Source: Nonomuraea sp. NBC_00507 (GTDB lineage: Bacteria; Actinomycetota; Actinomycetes; Streptosporangiales; Streptosporangiaceae). Taken from it: DNA of 64,000 bases. The stretch's first letter is position 1; each line of letters opens with the position of its first letter. The notes under the pieces are model-generated. The model searched no databases. It was given only the letters and a program-made list of their open reading frames with translations, and was not told the origin of the DNA. The stretch spans positions 3,534,001 through 3,598,000 of the forward strand of contig NZ_CP107853.1 of the NCBI RefSeq assembly GCF_036013525.1, given 5' to 3'. Shown in pieces: positions 17,885 through 25,834 of this stretch. A program made the translations under genes and the position numbers.

Positions 17885-19875
17885 GCAGGCTCACCGCGAC
17901 GGCGACCTGTACCGCCCATAGTGCGATCGTGGAGCAGACCGGTCAGGTCGTCTCGCAGGCGCTGCTGGCCGAGCGGGTGGCCTGGCTGACCGGCCTGGCG
18001 CGGGATTTGACCGCCGACCTGGTGGCCGGCCGGTGGAGTGCGGCGGGTCTGGACGTCCTGGCGTCTGGGGTGGGGTTGGACGGGCGGGTGTTGCCGGCCA
18101 AGGGCTGGATGGCCCTGCGGCGGCTGGGCTGGGGCGTGAGTCCGGCCCCGGGTGTGCACCTGTGTGATCGGGTGGCGCGGTGCGCCCAGGAGCAGGCGGC
18201 CCGTCTGTTGCGGCTGGCGCTGCACCGCCGCGAGCTGGTGGCGGCCATCGTGACCGCCTGGCCGCGTGACCCGAGCAAGCGCACCGACGCCGAATGGGCG
18301 GCGTTGCGGGCGGTGCTACCGGATGGGGCAGGCGCGGCGGAGATCCGCAACCGGACCCGGCAGATCCGCGCCTACCGCGACGCGCACGACGGCGTGCTGC
18401 CGGCGGATCTCACGCAGTTGGAGGGCCCGCCTGCATGTGCGGCGCAGATCGTGCTGGCCGCGGCCGACCGGCAACTGGCCACCCTGGAACGCACCGGCGA
18501 GCGCAGCGCCCGGCTGCGGGTGAAGCTGCCCCTGACCGCGTCCCCGGCCTCCGGAAGGGACTGGGCCTGGCACGTGCTGCCCATCGCCCTGCCGCCGACG
18601 GTGCCTGCGGAGGCGAAACTGTGCTCCCCCACCCTGCGCGTGAAAGGCGGCCGGGTACGCGTCGATCTGCCGTTCCAGATCCCGATCGGTTTTGCGCCGG
18701 CCGCCGGTCATGTGATCGGGTGCGGCTTCGACTGGGGCCTGAACACCCTGCTCACCGGCACCATCGGGCATCTGACGGCCGACGGCAGGGGGGTCACGGA
18801 CGGGCGGCCGCTCGCCTACGACGCGAGCGGCGTGTCGGCCAAGCTGCACCGCCTGCGGGCCGAGCGCGAGCACCTGGCCGCCAAACGCAAACACCAGGAG
18901 CGGCTGCTGGCCGGCATCACGCCCGCCGACCCCCGCTTCCCCGCGTTGGCCTCAGCTCATGAGGTCATCGCGGTGGAGCACGAGCGGCTGTGCGCGCGCA
19001 TCCGGCACCTGAACAAGGCGCTGGCCTGGTCGGCGGCCCGCTGGGCGGTCGACCAAGCGGTTGCCGCCGGGGCAACGGTCATCTACGTGGAGGACCTGGC
19101 CACCTTGGAAGCACGCGGGCGGCGGGGACGGGCGAACGCGCGGCTGTCGGGGCAGGTGCGCGGCCAGGTGGTGGAGGCGATCCGGCACCTGGCGGCCAAA
19201 AACAACATCGCCGTGGTCACCGTCCCCGCGCGAGGCACCTCCAAGTACTGTCCCCGCTGCGGTGACGGCACGTCGGTCCTGCGGCATTGCCCGGCCCCGG
19301 ACCGGCTCGCCGAGCGGGGTTGGGCGTGGGCGTTCTGTCCGGCGTGCGGGCTGTCGTGTGATCGGGACTGGGCGGCGGCCGAACGCATCCTCGTCCGCGG
19401 CCTGCTCGGCCAGCAGGCCACCCGCACCGACCGCACTACCGGGACCCGCACCATCGCCGCGGTGGTGGAGGGCAACGTGGCCCGCGCCCGCCGCCCTCGC
19501 AAGGCGACCCGGGCCGCCCGCCGCGCCCGCCGCACCCGAACCGACCTGCACCCCCGACCAGCCGCCCGGGACAGAGCCAAGAACCGGCCCACCCCCAAAC
19601 GCCCCACCCGCACCTCGAAGAACAGCTCGATGACCTCCAGCCGTGTGCCCGACCGGCGCACGGTGCCCGCCCCACCCCCCAACAGGGGTGGACAGCGTCC
19701 GGCGGGCCAAGCACCCCAGACGACCCGCCCAGCGGGACGCACAGGGCTTGCACGCGATCCTCACCACCGGACCGGCTTCCACCGTGTCGCGGCCACCCCC
19801 GTACTCCCCCTGGGACAGTACGCAGACGGCCCGCCACGGCCACGCCCGCCCGATTTGCCGGAAATGCTCAGGTAA
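17881..19875 (+). CDS. TnpB-like RNA-guided nuclease family protein (RuvC/zinc ribbon)
   Basis: A 664-residue protein with the split RuvC nuclease of TnpB/Cas12 relatives. Motif I has Asp284 in GCGFDWGLNTLL, motif II has Glu404 in VIYVEDLATL, and motif III has Asp494/Asp496 in SCDRDWAAAERIL. A four-cysteine zinc ribbon lies between (CPRC 457-460, CPAC 486-489). All catalytic acids are present, so cleavage activity is plausible. It is longer than typical TnpB (about 400): a roughly 280-residue N-terminal part precedes RuvC, and a 150-residue Arg/Pro-rich low-complexity tail follows the ribbon. In TnpB systems the guide RNA scaffold arises from the 3' end of the gene, so that odd tail may reflect RNA constraint (inference). 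No CRISPR array is near. Confidence 0.8.
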   Translation: MSRLTATATCTAHSAIVEQTGQVVSQALLAERVAWLTGLARDLTADLVAGRWSAAGLDVLASGVGLDGRVLPAKGWMALRRLGWGVSPAPGVHLCDRVARCAQEQAARLLRLALHRRELVAAIVTAWPRDPSKRTDAEWAALRAVLPDGAGAAEIRNRTRQIRAYRDAHDGVLPADLTQLEGPPACAAQIVLAAADRQLATLERTGERSARLRVKLPLTASPASGRDWAWHVLPIALPPTVPAEAKLCSPTLRVKGGRVRVDLPFQIPIGFAPAAGHVIGCGFDWGLNTLLTGTIGHLTADGRGVTDGRPLAYDASGVSAKLHRLRAEREHLAAKRKHQERLLAGITPADPRFPALASAHEVIAVEHERLCARIRHLNKALAWSAARWAVDQAVAAGATVIYVEDLATLEARGRRGRANARLSGQVRGQVVEAIRHLAAKNNIAVVTVPARGTSKYCPRCGDGTSVLRHCPAPDRLAERGWAWAFCPACGLSCDRDWAAAERILVRGLLGQQATRTDRTTGTRTIAAVVEGNVARARRPRKATRAARRARRTRTDLHPRPAARDRAKNRPTPKRPTRTSKNSSMTSSRVPDRRTVPAPPPNRGGQRPAGQAPQTTRPAGRTGLARDPHHRTGFHRVAATPVLPLGQYADGPPRPRPPDLPEMLR

Positions 19876-20182
19876 ACATAGAGAATCGCAGACGCTCGCC
19901 CATCTCTTCCTGTGACTGACGGTCGCGTCCCCTGCGTCCGTGCGGTCGCGTCCCCTGCGTCCGTGCGGTCGCGTCCCCTGTGTCCGTGCGCCCCTGGTTC
20001 CATGCGCCCCTGCGCCCGTGAGCCGTGCGTCCTCGTGAGCCGTGAGCCATGCGTCCGTGCGCCGTGCGTCGTGCTCCCCTACGGTCGCGCCAACGCTGGT
20101 TTCCGTATGGCGTGGCCAGTCGTGAAGGCTCACGGAGTCCTCGCCGTTACGAGCGCATCGTTGGCCGGGATAACGGCGCAGA
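19876..20182 (+). other. 307-bp region downstream of tnpB with repeats
   Basis: No gene is supported. The right inverted-end candidate (19888-19911) and a triple 23-bp repeat (19921-19989) come first. A degenerate GTGAGCC/GTGCGTCC-rich stretch (about 20017-20075) follows, then unremarkable sequence up to the convergent end of the MarR gene. Confidence 0.5.
19921..19989 (+). repeat. Three tandem copies of a 23-bp repeat
   Basis: Units at 19921, 19944 and 19967, each starting GGTCGCGTCCCCTG; the first two are identical and the third has one change (TGTGTCC for TGCGTCC). The copies abut without spacers, so this is not a CRISPR array. It begins 10 bp beyond the proposed right end of the TnpB element. 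Confidence 0.85.
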
Positions 20183-20689
20183 TCAGCGGGGAGAGTCGAA
20201 GGGGGCGAGGAGCGTGCGGAGGAGAGAGGCAAGGGCGCGCTGATCGCCCAGCTCCAGCCCGGACAGCAGATCATGCTCCCGCCGCAGCAGGTCGGCGAAG
20301 GCGGCGTCGACGCGGGCCAGCCCCGTGTCCGTCAAGGACACCAGCACGCCGCGTCGATCCTCGGGATCGGGTCGCCGGCGGACGAGCCCCGCCTGGGCGA
20401 GGCGGTCGATACGGTTGGTCATGGTCCCCGAGGTGACCAATGTGGCACGGAGCAGCGCCCCGGGGCTGAGCTCGTACGGCTTTCCGGCGCGCCGCAGCGC
20501 CGTCAGCACGTCGAACTCCCAGGGCTCCAGATCGTGCTCGGCGAACGCGGCACGGCGGGCCCTGTCGAGATGCTTGGCGAGTCGTGACACTCTAGAGAGC
20601 ACCTGGAGCGGCTCGACATCGAGGTCGGGGCGTTCCGCTCGCCAAGCCGCCACGAGGCGGTCGACCTCGTCTCTCGCATCCTCGGTCAT
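20183..20689 (-). CDS. tamR: MarR-family regulator, TamR-like
   Basis: A 168-residue winged-helix dimer. The HTH and wing are around 60-110 (EFDVLTALRRAG, then SGTMTNRIDRLAQAGLVRRRPDPEDRRGVLVSLT), with a long N-terminal helix and a C-terminal dimerisation helix. It is transcribed divergently from a trans-aconitate methyltransferase, the arrangement of Streptomyces coelicolor TamR, which represses tam and itself and is released by citrate, aconitates or isocitrate. The 57-bp gap holds tandem dyads that fit this model. The name rests on family plus context, and effector binding is inferred. Confidence 0.82.
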   Translation of the reverse strand: MTEDARDEVDRLVAAWRAERPDLDVEPLQVLSRVSRLAKHLDRARRAAFAEHDLEPWEFDVLTALRRAGKPYELSPGALLRATLVTSGTMTNRIDRLAQAGLVRRRPDPEDRRGVLVSLTDTGLARVDAAFADLLRREHDLLSGLELGDQRALASLLRTLLAPFDSPR

Positions 20690-20704
20690 GACACAGAAGT
20701 GTAC

Positions 20705-20755
20705 TGTCTTGACATCGAGATATATCTCTCGATATCAATTATCTTCATGTCAAGA
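20705..20755 (+). promoter_or_regulatory. Putative TamR operator region with three dyads
   Basis: Site 1 is TGTCTTGACATCGAGATA (20705-20722). The perfect palindrome GAGATATATCTC (20717-20728) overlaps it and leads into a second, weaker CTCGATATCAATT dyad. Site 3, TCTTCATGTCAAGA (20742-20755), covers the tam start codon. All are variants of TCTTGA-N2-TCAAGA, the type of site bound by TamR/PecS-like MarR proteins. TTGACA at 20709-20714 is also a good -35. Binding here would block both divergent promoters. Confidence 0.7.
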
Positions 20756-21517
20756 GATATCTGGGACCCGGTAACCTACGCGGTCTACGCTGACGAGCGG
20801 TCGCGGCCGTTCATCGAGCTGATCTCCAGAGTGGGGGCGGTCGAGCCCGACTATGTCGTGGACGCCGGCTGCGGCAGCGGGGAGCTCACCGTCGAGCTGG
20901 GCAATCGCTGGCCCAACGCGACGATCGAGGGCTTCGACTCCTCGCCCGCCATGATCACCAAGGCGCGTCAGCTCGAGACCTCCGCCAGGTTCGCCGTCGC
21001 CGACGTGGCCACCTGGCGGCCGGACCGCCCGATGGACGTGATCGTCTCCAACGCCGTCCTGCAGTGGGTGCCCGCCCATCGCGACGTGCTGGAGCACTGG
21101 ATGGAGGAGCTGGCTCCGGGCGGGTGGCTGGCCTTCCAGGTGCCGGGCAACTTCGACGCGCCGAGCCACGTCGCCATCCGCGAGCTGTGTGCCTCGCGGA
21201 CCTGGTCCGACAAGCTCAGCGACGTCATCAGAGGCAACCCGGTCGACGACCCCGCCGAATACCTCGACCTGCTCAACCAGGGCGGCACCCAGGTGGACGC
21301 CTGGGAGACGACGTACGTGCACGTGCTCCAGGGTGAGAACCCGGTGCTGGACTGGGTCTCCGGCACCGCCCTGCGCCCGCTGCTCGACCGGCTGGACCCG
21401 GACGAGCAGCGGCGGTTCAAGGCCGATCTGGCCGGGCCGCTCGCGCAGGCGTATCCGGCCAGGCGCTACGGCACGCCCTTCCCCTTCAGGAGGATCTTCG
21501 TGGTGGCCCAGAAATGA
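20747..21517 (+). CDS. tam: Trans-aconitate 2-methyltransferase
   Basis: Methylates trans-aconitate with AdoMet, removing an aconitase inhibitor that forms spontaneously from cis-aconitate. A 256-residue class I methyltransferase with DAGCGSGELT (motif I, about 38-47), EGFDSSPAMI (about 60-69), FAVADVATWRP and SNAVLQWVP, the last being typical of Tam. N-terminal WDPVTYAVYADERSRPF is also a Tam signature. ATG 20747 lies inside operator site 3. The stop overlaps the following VOC gene (ATGA). Regulation by the divergent MarR protein is strongly suggested. Confidence 0.9.
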   Translation: MSRDIWDPVTYAVYADERSRPFIELISRVGAVEPDYVVDAGCGSGELTVELGNRWPNATIEGFDSSPAMITKARQLETSARFAVADVATWRPDRPMDVIVSNAVLQWVPAHRDVLEHWMEELAPGGWLAFQVPGNFDAPSHVAIRELCASRTWSDKLSDVIRGNPVDDPAEYLDLLNQGGTQVDAWETTYVHVLQGENPVLDWVSGTALRPLLDRLDPDEQRRFKADLAGPLAQAYPARRYGTPFPFRRIFVVAQK

Positions 21518-21861
21518 TCAGAGCACTGCATCACGTCCAGCTCGCCGCGCCCAAAGGCAGCGAGCCACTCCTCAGAGATTTCTACGTGGGCGTGCTCGGC
21601 CTGCGTGAGGTGTCAAAGCCGCCGAAACTCGCCGAACGCGGCGGCGCCTGGTTCAGGGGCGACGGCGTAGAGATCCACCTCGGCATCGAGGACGACTTCA
21701 GGCCTGCACGCAAGGCCCATCCGGCCTTCTTGGTGGACGACCTCGACGCGTACGTCGCCAAGCTTCCTGACGCGGTCCCCGATGACCTTTTCCCAGGTTA
21801 TCGGCGGATCTATGTCTCCGATCCGGTCGGGAACAGAATCGAGCTCCTGCAATTAGTGTGA
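21514..21861 (+). CDS. VOC/glyoxalase-superfamily protein
   Basis: A 115-residue single-module vicinal-oxygen-chelate protein: HHVQLAAPKGSEPLLRDFYVGVLGL (about 5-29) gives the N-terminal His, EIHLGIEDDF (about 53-62) the middle ligand region, and the C-terminal block ends YVSDPVGNRIELLQ, where Glu is the last metal ligand. Proteins of this size are annotated as glyoxalase, bleomycin-resistance or dioxygenase relatives; the substrate cannot be told. The ATGA overlap with tam implies co-regulation by TamR, which suggests a role in handling reactive or mis-formed metabolites (inference). Confidence 0.78.
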   Translation: MIRALHHVQLAAPKGSEPLLRDFYVGVLGLREVSKPPKLAERGGAWFRGDGVEIHLGIEDDFRPARKAHPAFLVDDLDAYVAKLPDAVPDDLFPGYRRIYVSDPVGNRIELLQLV

Positions 21862-21884
21862 TGTTTACCTAGTGGTGGCATCAT

Positions 21885-21900
21885 TGTCCGAAATCGGACA
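21885..21900 (+). promoter_or_regulatory. Perfect inverted repeat TGTCCGA-AA-TCGGACA
   Basis: A 7-2-7 perfect dyad in the 52-bp gap between the VOC gene and the CYTH-CHAD gene, ending 13 bp before the GTG start. It lacks a T-run, so it is not a classical terminator. An operator for the CYTH-CHAD/P450 operon or a small RNA hairpin near the ribosome-binding site are both possible. Confidence 0.5.
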
Positions 21901-21913
21901 CTTGTGAGGCGTA

Positions 21914-23455
21914 GTGGGCATCGAGATCGAGGACAAGTTCGACGTTCCGCGGGATTATGTGATTCCGGACCTGAGCCGCCTGGCCGATGTCGTAGGCCCG
22001 AAGAGCTACCAGCTCGTGGCCCTTTACTATGACACGCCCGACCTGCGGCTGGCCGCCCGAGGCGTCACGCTCAGGCGGCGACGAGGTGGCAGCGACGCCG
22101 GCTGGCACCTGAAGCTGCCCAAGGCGAAGGGCGTGCGGCAGGAAATCACTCATCCGCTCACCCGCAGCACCAAGATCGTGCCTGCCGAGCTCGCCGAACT
22201 CGTCCGCGCCTACACCCGGGGCGCCGATCTCCAGGTGGTCGCCGAGCTGGACACCCGCAGAAGCGTCACGGTCCTGCATGACGGTGGGACCATGCTGGTC
22301 GAGATCGCGGACGACCGCGTCAAGGGCACCATCTACGCGCGCGATTCGGCCGAAGACAAAACCGCCGAACCAGCCGAGGATGGAGCAGCGGGAGACGAAG
22401 ACGCCGGTGTCAAGGTCGTGCGGTGGCGCGAGGTCGAGGCGGAGCTGCTCGACGACACCAGGCAGGCGCTGCTGGCCAAGGTCGGCAAACGGCTCAGGAA
22501 GGCCGGCGCCACTCCCTCTGATGCCACCAGCAAACTCGCCAAGCTGCTCGAACCCGCCCCACCCGCCCGAGCCCGCACCGTACCAGGGTCGGCCGGCGAG
22601 ACCGTCGTCGACTATCTGGCGAGCCAGGTGTCCGCCCTGCTCTCGCAGGATCCCCGCGTACGCCGGGCCGAGGACGACGCCGTGCACCAGATGCGCGTGG
22701 CGTGCCGCCGGCTGCGGAGCGCGCTGAAGGCGTTCAAGTCCGTGGTCGTTGACACCGGGCAGCTCCAGGAGGAGCTGCAGTGGCTCGGCAACGTGCTCGG
22801 CGAGGCCCGCGATCTGGAGGTGACCAGGGCCAGGTTCGCCAAGCTGCTCGCCCGTGTGGCCCCCGAGCTGATCATCGGCCCCATCCACACCAGGCTCGGC
22901 TCGGACCTCCTCAAACGCGAGGAGGAGTCGTACGTGCGGATCAAGGACGCGCTCAGCGGCGAGCGCTACTACGCGCTTCTCAACGCGCTCGACGAGCTCA
23001 TCGCCGAGCCGAACCTGGGCAAGGCGGCGGCCAAGCCGGCACAGGAGCGGCTCAGCGCCATCGCCGCGGACGGCTGGAACAGGGTGACCAGAGCGTACGA
23101 CTTCGCCCAGGCCATCGAGGACCCCGAACGCCGCGAGATCGCCATGCACGACGTGCGCAAAGCAGCCAAACGCGCCCGTTACACCGCCGAAGCGCTGCAA
23201 CCCACTCTCGGCAGGAACATGGCCAAGCTGGCTAAGCTGTCCGAGGACATCCAGGAAGTACTGGGGACGCACCAGGACGGCGTGGTCGCACAGGAAACGT
23301 TGGCGAAGGAGGCGGAAAGCGCCCGTCAGGCAGGTGAGGACACCTTCACATACGGGCTGCTGGTCGGGATAGAACGCAACATCGCAGACCGGGCACACGC
23401 CGACTTCCCCAGGGTATGGGCGGAAACTGTCAAAGCAGTGGGGAAGCTTCTATGA
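21914..23455 (+). CDS. CYTH and CHAD domain protein (polyphosphate/triphosphate-related)
   Basis: A 513-residue two-domain protein. The N-terminal CYTH domain (about 1-195) shows IEIEDKFDV (EXEXK-type motif), LYYDTPDLRLAARGVTLRRRRG and WHLKLPK, the charged tunnel that binds triphosphate or polyphosphate. The C-terminal CHAD domain (about 225-510) is helical with conserved His/Arg: DDAVHQMRVACRRLRSALKAF, EARDLEV and MHDVRKAAKRARYTAE. CHAD proteins bind polyphosphate granules, and fused CYTH-CHAD proteins may sense or cleave polyphosphate. GTG 21914 has a GTGAGG ribosome-binding site. The ATGA overlap with a cytochrome P450 is unexpected. ppk lies 18 kb away. Confidence 0.88.
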   Translation: MGIEIEDKFDVPRDYVIPDLSRLADVVGPKSYQLVALYYDTPDLRLAARGVTLRRRRGGSDAGWHLKLPKAKGVRQEITHPLTRSTKIVPAELAELVRAYTRGADLQVVAELDTRRSVTVLHDGGTMLVEIADDRVKGTIYARDSAEDKTAEPAEDGAAGDEDAGVKVVRWREVEAELLDDTRQALLAKVGKRLRKAGATPSDATSKLAKLLEPAPPARARTVPGSAGETVVDYLASQVSALLSQDPRVRRAEDDAVHQMRVACRRLRSALKAFKSVVVDTGQLQEELQWLGNVLGEARDLEVTRARFAKLLARVAPELIIGPIHTRLGSDLLKREEESYVRIKDALSGERYYALLNALDELIAEPNLGKAAAKPAQERLSAIAADGWNRVTRAYDFAQAIEDPERREIAMHDVRKAAKRARYTAEALQPTLGRNMAKLAKLSEDIQEVLGTHQDGVVAQETLAKEAESARQAGEDTFTYGLLVGIERNIADRAHADFPRVWAETVKAVGKLL

Positions 23456-24627
23456 GCGATCTTCCGGTCATTCCCTTCGAACGCAGCAACCTCCTCGAGG
23501 TGCCCCCGGCCTACCGGGAGCTTCGGGTCAAGGAGGGCATCGCCAAAGTACGCACCCGCATGGGGGACGAGGTCTGGCTCGTCAGCGGCTACGAGGACGC
23601 CCGCAAGCTGTTCAACGACAGCAGGCTGGGGCGCTCGCATCCGGAGCCGGACAAGGCCGCGCGGCTGTCGGCCTCGGCCCTGCTGGGTGGGCCGCAGGGC
23701 GACATCGCCACGGAGAAGGCCGAGCACGACCGCATGCGCAAGCTCTTCATGCCGTCGTTCTCGGCCCGCCGCATGAAGGCGCTCACCGAGCACGTGGGCG
23801 CACTGGTCGACGAGCGGCTCGACCACATCGCCAAGCTCACGCCGCCGGTGGACCTGCACGCCGAGCTGTCCTTCCCGCTGCCGGTGCTGGTGATCTGCCA
23901 GCTGCTCGGCGTGCCGTACGAGGACAGGGACTACTTCGGCGGCGTGTCGAGCCGCATGGGCGACATGCTGGACCCCGAGAAGAGCCAGGCCGCCCGCGAG
24001 GAGCTGGGCGCGTACATGGCGGGCCTGATCGAGCGCAAGCGGCATGAGCCGGGCGAGGACGTGCTGTCCGACCTGGCGGGTGAGCTGGACGACGACGGCA
24101 AGATCGCCGAGCTGGCCGGCGGGCTGCTGTTCGCCGGGCACGAGACCACGGTCAACCGCATCGACTTCGGCGTGCTGCTCCTGCTGTCCAACCCTGATCA
24201 GCTCGAGCTCCTCAAGGCCGATCCCGGGCTGGCGCCGGGGGCGGTCGAGGAGATCCTGCGCATGGTCGTGACGAGCCTGCACGGCCTGCCCAGGTACGCC
24301 CACGAGGAGGTCGAGGTCGACGGCCGGACCATCCGCAGGGGCGAGGCGGTGGTGATCCTTCCGGGCGTGGCCAACCGGGACGAGCGGGTCTATCCGGATC
24401 CTGACGTGTTCGACATCAGGCGTCCGCAAACGGACCCGCATCTGAGCTTCGGCTACGGGCCGCGCTTCTGCATCGGCGCCAGCCTGGCCAGGGTCGAGCT
24501 GATCGCCGTGTTCAGCAGGCTGTTCGAGCGCTTCCCTGAGCTGCGGCTGGCCGTCCCCGCCGAGGAGCTGCCGCGCACGGCGGGCAGGATCGCCGACGGG
24601 TTCGCGAAACTGCCCGTCACCTGGTGA
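23452..24627 (+). CDS. Cytochrome P450
   Basis: A 391-residue soluble bacterial P450. It has the I-helix AGHETT (228-233), ExxR as EEILR (266-270) and the heme loop FGYGPRFCIGA with Cys340. ATG 23452 overlaps the CYTH-CHAD stop (ATGA) and has a GGGGAAG ribosome-binding site. No ferredoxin, ferredoxin reductase or biosynthetic genes are adjacent, so the substrate cannot be predicted and redox partners must come from elsewhere. The stop abuts the stop of the convergent binding-protein gene with no intervening base. Subfamily assignment would need alignment; CYP105/107-like length and motifs are compatible. Confidence 0.92.
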   Translation: MSDLPVIPFERSNLLEVPPAYRELRVKEGIAKVRTRMGDEVWLVSGYEDARKLFNDSRLGRSHPEPDKAARLSASALLGGPQGDIATEKAEHDRMRKLFMPSFSARRMKALTEHVGALVDERLDHIAKLTPPVDLHAELSFPLPVLVICQLLGVPYEDRDYFGGVSSRMGDMLDPEKSQAAREELGAYMAGLIERKRHEPGEDVLSDLAGELDDDGKIAELAGGLLFAGHETTVNRIDFGVLLLLSNPDQLELLKADPGLAPGAVEEILRMVVTSLHGLPRYAHEEVEVDGRTIRRGEAVVILPGVANRDERVYPDPDVFDIRRPQTDPHLSFGYGPRFCIGASLARVELIAVFSRLFERFPELRLAVPAEELPRTAGRIADGFAKLPVTW

Positions 24628-25782
24628 CTACTTGCCCCAGAGCTTCCGGTACGCCTCACGGTAGCCCTTCGGATCCCAGGAGGAGCCGGCGTCGCTGTTG
24701 GCGGCCGTGGTGATGTGGACAGGTGCGACGATGCCGCTGGCGGGCTCGCCGGAGAAGGCCCGGTTGAACTCGTCGATGATCTGCCAGCCCTGCGTGGCCA
24801 GCGGTTCCGGCACCGTGGCGGCCTGGAACGCCTTGCTGTTGATGCGCTGGAAGGCGGACGGGTCGCCGTCGCCCGCGCCGATGTTGAACGGAGCGTCCCC
24901 GCCCTGCTTGCCCGCGGCACGCAGGGCGGGGGCGGCGTCGGCGAAATAGAGGTCGTTGATGGCCACGGAGTGCGTCCACTTGTCGCCGAAGCGGGACAGC
25001 AGGGAGGAGACCTCCTGCGGGGTGCGGGTGCTGGCGTCGGGGATGGGAATGTTCGACTCCGAGAGGAGCTCGACGCCGGAGCAGGTCGCGAGCTCTTTCT
25101 TGATCAGGTCCGACTTTCCCTTGGCGAAGGGGATGGAGGCGTCGGTGAAGACGACCACGCCTGCCCGGCCGTTCGATTGACTGATGATCCAGTCCGCGCT
25201 GATCTTCGCGACGTCCTCGACCTTTGTGGTGATGTTGGTGAAGAGCTTGGGGTCCTTGCTGGGGCCGGGCATGGCGACGGCGTGCCAGCCGATGAGGGGG
25301 ATGCCCGCGGCTTCGGCCTGCGCCACCTGCTGGGCGGTCGACTTGGGGTCGAAGCCGGACAGGACGATGCCGGCCGGTTTGACGGCGACGGCCTGGCTCA
25401 GCGCCGCCTGGATACCCGCAGGGGTGCCCTGCCCGTCGATGATCCGCACCTGCCAGCCGATGGCCTGCGCGGCTTCCTTGACGCCTTCGGCCGTGCCGGC
25501 GACGCCAGGGTTGGTCATGCTTTGGGCGACATAGACGATGCTCTTGCCCGCAACCGCTTTCGGGCCGCCGTCCGGGCCAACCCAGGGGGCGTTCACGTCT
25601 TCGGCCTGCTCGACCGCCGTCTTCGCGGTCGCGAGGACGGCGGGGCAGCCGGCTTGCGAGGACGGGGCGGCGGCGGTGGCGGCGGCGGTCTCCGACCCGC
25701 GGGTGCAGCCGGTGACGGACGTGGTGACCACGGCCAGGGCGGCCAGGGCTCGCAGGGTTTCCTGACGAGTGAGGTACGGCAT
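24628..25782 (-). CDS. Sugar ABC transporter substrate-binding lipoprotein
   Basis: A 384-residue exported receptor for an ABC importer. The signal peptide ends in the lipobox SVTGC with Cys26, so it is membrane-anchored outside the cell. The mature part has a type I periplasmic-binding fold: IVYVAQSMTNPGVAGTAEGVKEAAQAIGW, GIQAALSQAVAVKPAGIVLSGFDP and IAINDLYFADAAP-type segments resemble ribose/xylose/autoinducer-binding proteins. ATG 25782 follows AAGGAG at ideal spacing. It is the last gene of the ATPase-permease-receptor operon. The ligand is unknown; the setting among sugar-acid genes suggests a sugar or sugar acid. Confidence 0.88.
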   Translation of the reverse strand: MPYLTRQETLRALAALAVVTTSVTGCTRGSETAAATAAAPSSQAGCPAVLATAKTAVEQAEDVNAPWVGPDGGPKAVAGKSIVYVAQSMTNPGVAGTAEGVKEAAQAIGWQVRIIDGQGTPAGIQAALSQAVAVKPAGIVLSGFDPKSTAQQVAQAEAAGIPLIGWHAVAMPGPSKDPKLFTNITTKVEDVAKISADWIISQSNGRAGVVVFTDASIPFAKGKSDLIKKELATCSGVELLSESNIPIPDASTRTPQEVSSLLSRFGDKWTHSVAINDLYFADAAPALRAAGKQGGDAPFNIGAGDGDPSAFQRINSKAFQAATVPEPLATQGWQIIDEFNRAFSGEPASGIVAPVHITTAANSDAGSSWDPKGYREAYRKLWGK

Positions 25783-25834
25783 GGGGAACTCCTTGACGGC
25801 ATGCGGAACAGGGGGCCTGGGGTGAGGGCGCGGG

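Larger units (their letters stand above)
17476..19911 (+). mobile_element. Candidate solitary TnpB element with imperfect inverted ends
   Basis: The left flank has AGGAA (17476-17480) followed by AGCGTCTGC (17487-17495) and then ATCTC. The right flank, read on the other strand, has AGGAA (from 19911), AGCGTCTGC (19896 down to 19888) and then ATTCTC. These matched blocks in inverted orientation suggest element ends around a single TnpB-like gene. No TnpA (Y1 transposase) or serine recombinase gene is present, so it would depend on an enzyme supplied elsewhere or be immobile. The boundaries are inferred from these short matches only. Confidence 0.45.

Noticed and set aside
17747..19923. ACTGACGGT as a target-site duplication around tnpB
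   Set aside because: The 9-bp match at 17747-17755 and 19915-19923 lies inside the proposed left end and is short; TnpB-type elements do not normally make target duplications.
19921..19989. CRISPR array near the TnpB-like gene
   Set aside because: The three copies abut directly with no spacers and no Cas genes are present.
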